Positions 61,280 to 64,000 of a DNA stretch of 64,000 nucleotides are shown one piece after another. The stretch spans positions 5,225,501 to 5,289,500 of the forward strand of contig QCXZ01000042.1 in the NCBI GenBank assembly GCA_025024175.1, read 5' to 3'. The first letter of the stretch is position 1, and every line of letters starts with the position of its first letter. This stretch comes from Rhyzopertha dominica (taxonomy: Eukaryota; Arthropoda; Insecta; Coleoptera; Bostrichidae). A model generated the notes under the pieces. That model was not told the DNA's origin. It did not search any database and saw nothing but the letters and a program-made list of their open reading frames with translations. Position numbers and translations under genes: made by a program.

Positions 61280-61650
61280 TTCACAGTAAAACATGCAACA
61301 GACGCCTTCACTTCGAGCCGCTCTTTATAACCACGTGCCAAATTATACGTTACAACCTAACGCCTTTTGGACGATAACGTCAACGACTAGCCATCAGGTC
61401 AGTCGTGCGCTGTCCCTGGACGTCCTGTCCGCCGTGTGACCGTTGGCGTGTTCACCCTTTTGTATGTATTTGTTTTGCGCCTCAACGCCACTTGCGACCC
61501 TATATGAATACGAAATGCAAGCAAGCATCAGCTGCGGCCCTACGTTTTAATTGTGGCTCATCCCTGCATCCCTCTTTGAAATCCTGCCTTCATCCGCAAA
61601 GCTTTGACGGAAGAGCAACTGTTCCAATTGGACTGTACACTAGATGAGTT
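61280..61650. promoter_or_regulatory. GC-balanced non-coding island
   Basis: Sharp GC-balanced block. Frame 61405-61647 (+) is cysteine-rich but has no recognisable domain. Treated as one of the island series. Confidence 0.35.
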
Positions 61651-62440
61651 GCCAGGAAAGATACCGCTAACGTATTCGTCAATATATAACATTTGCCGCA
61701 AGAACAAGTAATTTTGAAAACATCTTCACTTTCTAAATGTACCTTATCTTTAGTAGAACATAAAATTTTATTTAAATTAGTACATCTACTATCGACAACC
61801 AAAATATCATGCTTTCCTAAGTATCCTTTTTGTTTTTTTTTCCGAAGGCATTGTGCATAAGGCAAACACAACTTTAATTTGCTGTACGGTGATTCAGAAT
61901 TTTTAAGATGAGCGCTTTTTTGAGAATATTTACTGGCCATGATTTAAGATGACAAATTTCTTTCGGCAATGATCTTTTATCTCAAATAAGCTGAGCTGTA
62001 ATAAGTAACTTCCTTTGTGTCGAAGAGTGGTGAAATGTGGTGGCCTGCAAATATCTTTTTGTGTGTTCGTTTTCTGTAATCCAAATGTACTAACTGACTA
62101 TTGTTTTCATTGTAAAGATACTACTACTTCTTTTTATCTCTATCGCTCATTTTATATCAGGGTTTTTACTATTAAAACAGTTTAGGAATTTACCTAACTG
62201 TAGCAAACCGTGAAGGCGAATAACAAAGTATCATTTACTACATACCTATATCAACATTTAGGTTTATTGACCACTAGAGGGCTTAAGGGTGAACCTATTA
62301 TGGAACCTGATTTTTGCTAATAAAAATACTGCTCCATAGGAAATAAATAGATTTTAAGCTCAGGTAGTTTGGCTATCGTATCACCTCTACTAAATTTAAA
62401 TTTCATAATACCAGTATTAATAAAAAGATGGGTTTTAAAT
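61640..62440 (-). mobile_element. Penelope-like element relic, RT end plus GIY-YIG start (subfamily A)
   Basis: On the minus strand: IKFKFSRGDTIAKLPELK and FPMEQYFY near 62330-62410, QKSGSIIGSPLSPLVVNKPK near 62265-62320, CWYRYVVNDTL where YVDD is disrupted, LGKFLNCFNSKNPDIK near 62165-62210, and in frame 61590-61940 GYLGKHDILVVDSR then DVFKITCSCGKCYI (GIY..C.CGK.YIG block). The same motif set marks the copies at 3.4 and 36.0 kb. Its 5' part continues at 62870-63050 after an insertion. Confidence 0.75.
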
Positions 62441-62469
62441 TACAGCTTAAACAACAACTGCTTCGATCG

Positions 62470-62868
62470 CAGTGACATTTGTTGCTGATATTATCATCAC
62501 GTCATTCTGGATTGATGGTATACATTGCAAAACTTTAACATCTTGGCTCTTTCTGTCTCTGAATTTCACTTTTTCTTGCTCTTCCTTTCTTTCTTCTTGA
62601 TGTTTCTTGCGTATTCTCACTGTCTATCTATTACTGTTCATTTTTCATTTGCATTTCATTTTCTGTTAATTCCTTTTTCTGGGTGATGTGTAATTTTAGG
62701 ATAGTATAGTTTTAGTTTATGAGTGGGCACTGTGGAAGATCAGAGGTGTTATTTACTGGTTTCAGCATCTGAACAGTGTACCTTTTGTTGTTTAGAGTCA
62801 TATTTTAGTTATGTTAACTTTAATGTAACAACAACAATAAAAATATTATTATTATTATTATTATTATT
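62470..62868 (+). mobile_element. Short retroelement 3' end with (ATT)n tail, inserted in a Penelope-like copy
   Basis: The (ATT)n tract at 62844-62868 ends a ~390-bp unique sequence that separates two parts of one Penelope-like reading order. A tail of short repeats and no coding homology suit a severely 5'-truncated non-LTR element. No RT motif was seen inside, so the class is inferred from the tail. Confidence 0.4.
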
Positions 62869-63050
62869 CCACACATGGCTTCAAATTTTGTCAATGTACT
62901 AAAGCTTAAGGGGACGCTAGTTTTATGAATTTTGGCCAAACCGTGTAGCTTCGGTCGGAAACAGTTATAAATGACTTCCTCATCACAAAGATTTGAAGTT
63001 TTAATATAGTCATTGGTAATTGTGGAAATTTTTGTGGTTTCCATTTTCTA
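62869..63050 (-). mobile_element. Penelope-like RT start (5' part of the 61.6 kb copy)
   Basis: The frame 62820-63044 reads NDYIKTSNLCDEEVIYNCFR then PKLHGLAKIHKTSVPL, the YGLPKIHK...PLRP box of the RT. The frame then runs into the (ATT)n tract, read as isoleucines. Order and strand fit the first part of the copy that resumes at 62440. Confidence 0.65.
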
Positions 63051-64000
63051 AGATGTCATGTTAGCATTAAGCGCGTGTGCTTTTCTAATGTTGTTAGCTA
63101 ACCCGTAGTGGATTTAGCGGCACCTAAACAAATGTTACAAATAATTTGCTGTATGTGCATGAGGCTTGAAAACTGCAGTAAGTTGTTGTAAAGTTAACCA
63201 ATACTGTTCTTCAATTTTCTCTTACTAGTATTGCCAAGGACGTACTTGCTCAAATATTTCAACGGAAATTGGTTGAAAAAAAGCAAATAAACGAGTATGT
63301 AGACATATTTGTTTTGCTAAATAATTGTCCTGATAGGTAAAGGGATAACGTTTTTCGGTTATAACTTTGTAAAGAAAGGATGAGTCGTAGAAATCACAGA
63401 AATCATTCTTGTTCAAAATTTCATAGCAATTCAAATTGCTTATACTTTTTTATAATTTGTTTAAACACGAGCATTTCGATTTGTGTTTTGATTGTTACTT
63501 TTCTCCTCAGAAAGGGTTTGGGCCACATTTCAGTACATTTTCGTAGCCAAAAGGCCTGCCACTTGTATATAGACGATTCCTTAGTACAGGACACACCAGT
63601 AAATTGATGTAAAACCGCACCATCGGTATCAGGTATAACATCGTCTTTAGATCAATAAAGCCTAGCAGATGAATGAATAGAAATGACAGAAATTATTATA
63701 TTTAGGGCTAATAACACTGACTGTTGTTTAATAGTGGTAACATAGTTCTACGAGCAGCGTATAATTCTCAATGCACACACAAGTGCTAAACTAGGACTTA
63801 AAATGGGATTTACCTTCATATTATTTTATTATTACGTGTTTTAAAAGATTGTATCTACATGTCACTGAAAGGGTCAAAACAAACAATATGACTAGACTTT
63901 AATTACAATTTTAATGCCATTAACGTCTGTGTTTAGCTGAATTAACAATACGCGTAAATGCTATACTTTCTTTACACAATCGACACAACCAAGAGCAAAA
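63051..64000. other. AT-rich stretch, one possible RT scrap
   Basis: Near 63500-63605 the + strand reads GHISVHFRS and LYIDDSLVQDT, which resembles a YIDD RT box, but there is no other support. Otherwise nothing recognised. Confidence 0.3.

Noticed and set aside
1..64000. A prokaryotic defence system, CRISPR array, viral genome or gene cluster
   Set aside because: Codon structure, transposon types and splice-like signals all indicate animal chromosomal DNA; no regularly spaced repeats or operon-like gene runs exist.

Overview
This is AT-rich eukaryotic DNA, most likely from an insect. It has no operons, no ribosome-binding sites and no long intact genes. It holds many decayed transposable elements of insect type and a few short stretches that look like exons. 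I found no complete host gene, no tRNA or rRNA, no CRISPR array and nothing prokaryotic. The best single reading is that the window lies inside a very large intron, or between genes at a developmental locus. The species cannot be fixed from the sequence.

Two kinds of material alternate. (1) About 17 islands of 150-800 bp are GC-balanced and clearly richer than the background: near 0.9, 4.4-4.8, 9.5-10, 13.8-14.4, 16.3-16.6, 22.3-22.7, 25.8-26.5, 32.2-32.4, 34.5-35, 38.5-39.1, 41.2, 42.9-43.3, 46.3-46.5, 50.6-51, 54.2-54.5, 57.4-58.2 and 61.3-61.6 kb. They show no credible coding signal and have the look of conserved non-coding (enhancer-like) DNA. Several share a TGCATAA-type motif, and two share a longer module. 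A 33-nt sequence with good splice signals on both sides (1243-1275) may be a microexon of the host gene. An open frame with a membrane segment at 31345-31677 is the only other candidate host coding sequence.

(2) Between the islands lie transposon fossils. Penelope-like elements (reverse transcriptase plus GIY-YIG endonuclease) are the most frequent: 3.4-4.2 (+), 19.7-20.1 (-), 20.7-22.2 (+), 23.7-25.4 (+), 29.75-30.07 (+), 30.07-30.6 (-), 36.0-36.9 (-), 61.6-62.4 with 62.9-63.05 kb (-). Jockey-type non-LTR fragments lie at 1.5-2.64 (+), 14.57-15.08 (-), 43.8-44.8 (+) and 52.13-52.67 kb (+). An RTE-type fragment lies at 55.8-57.3 kb (+). DNA transposons include a mariner with both ends at 52673-53951, another mariner relic at 5.6-6.05 kb, two relatives of an IS630/Tc1-mariner family at 26.645-29.464 kb (with ~390-bp terminal inverted repeats) and 59.27-60.54 kb, and a hAT (ZMYM1/TTF type) relic at 10.7-11.7 kb. 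There is also a probable Crypton-like fragment at 48.0-48.44 kb and a relic of a transposon-associated protein family at 16.93-17.42 kb.

Nesting gives a relative history. A 798-bp palindromic MITE sits in the left inverted repeat of the 26.6-29.5 kb transposon. A mariner sits directly against the (TTA)n tail of a non-LTR element. A retroelement with an (ATT)n tail splits a Penelope-like copy at 62.4-62.9 kb. Every reverse transcriptase or transposase seen carries stops or frameshifts, and several have lost catalytic residues, so the region looks transpositionally dead. I found no evidence of a new functional system; the most promising leads are the island series, the repeated motif and the putative microexon.
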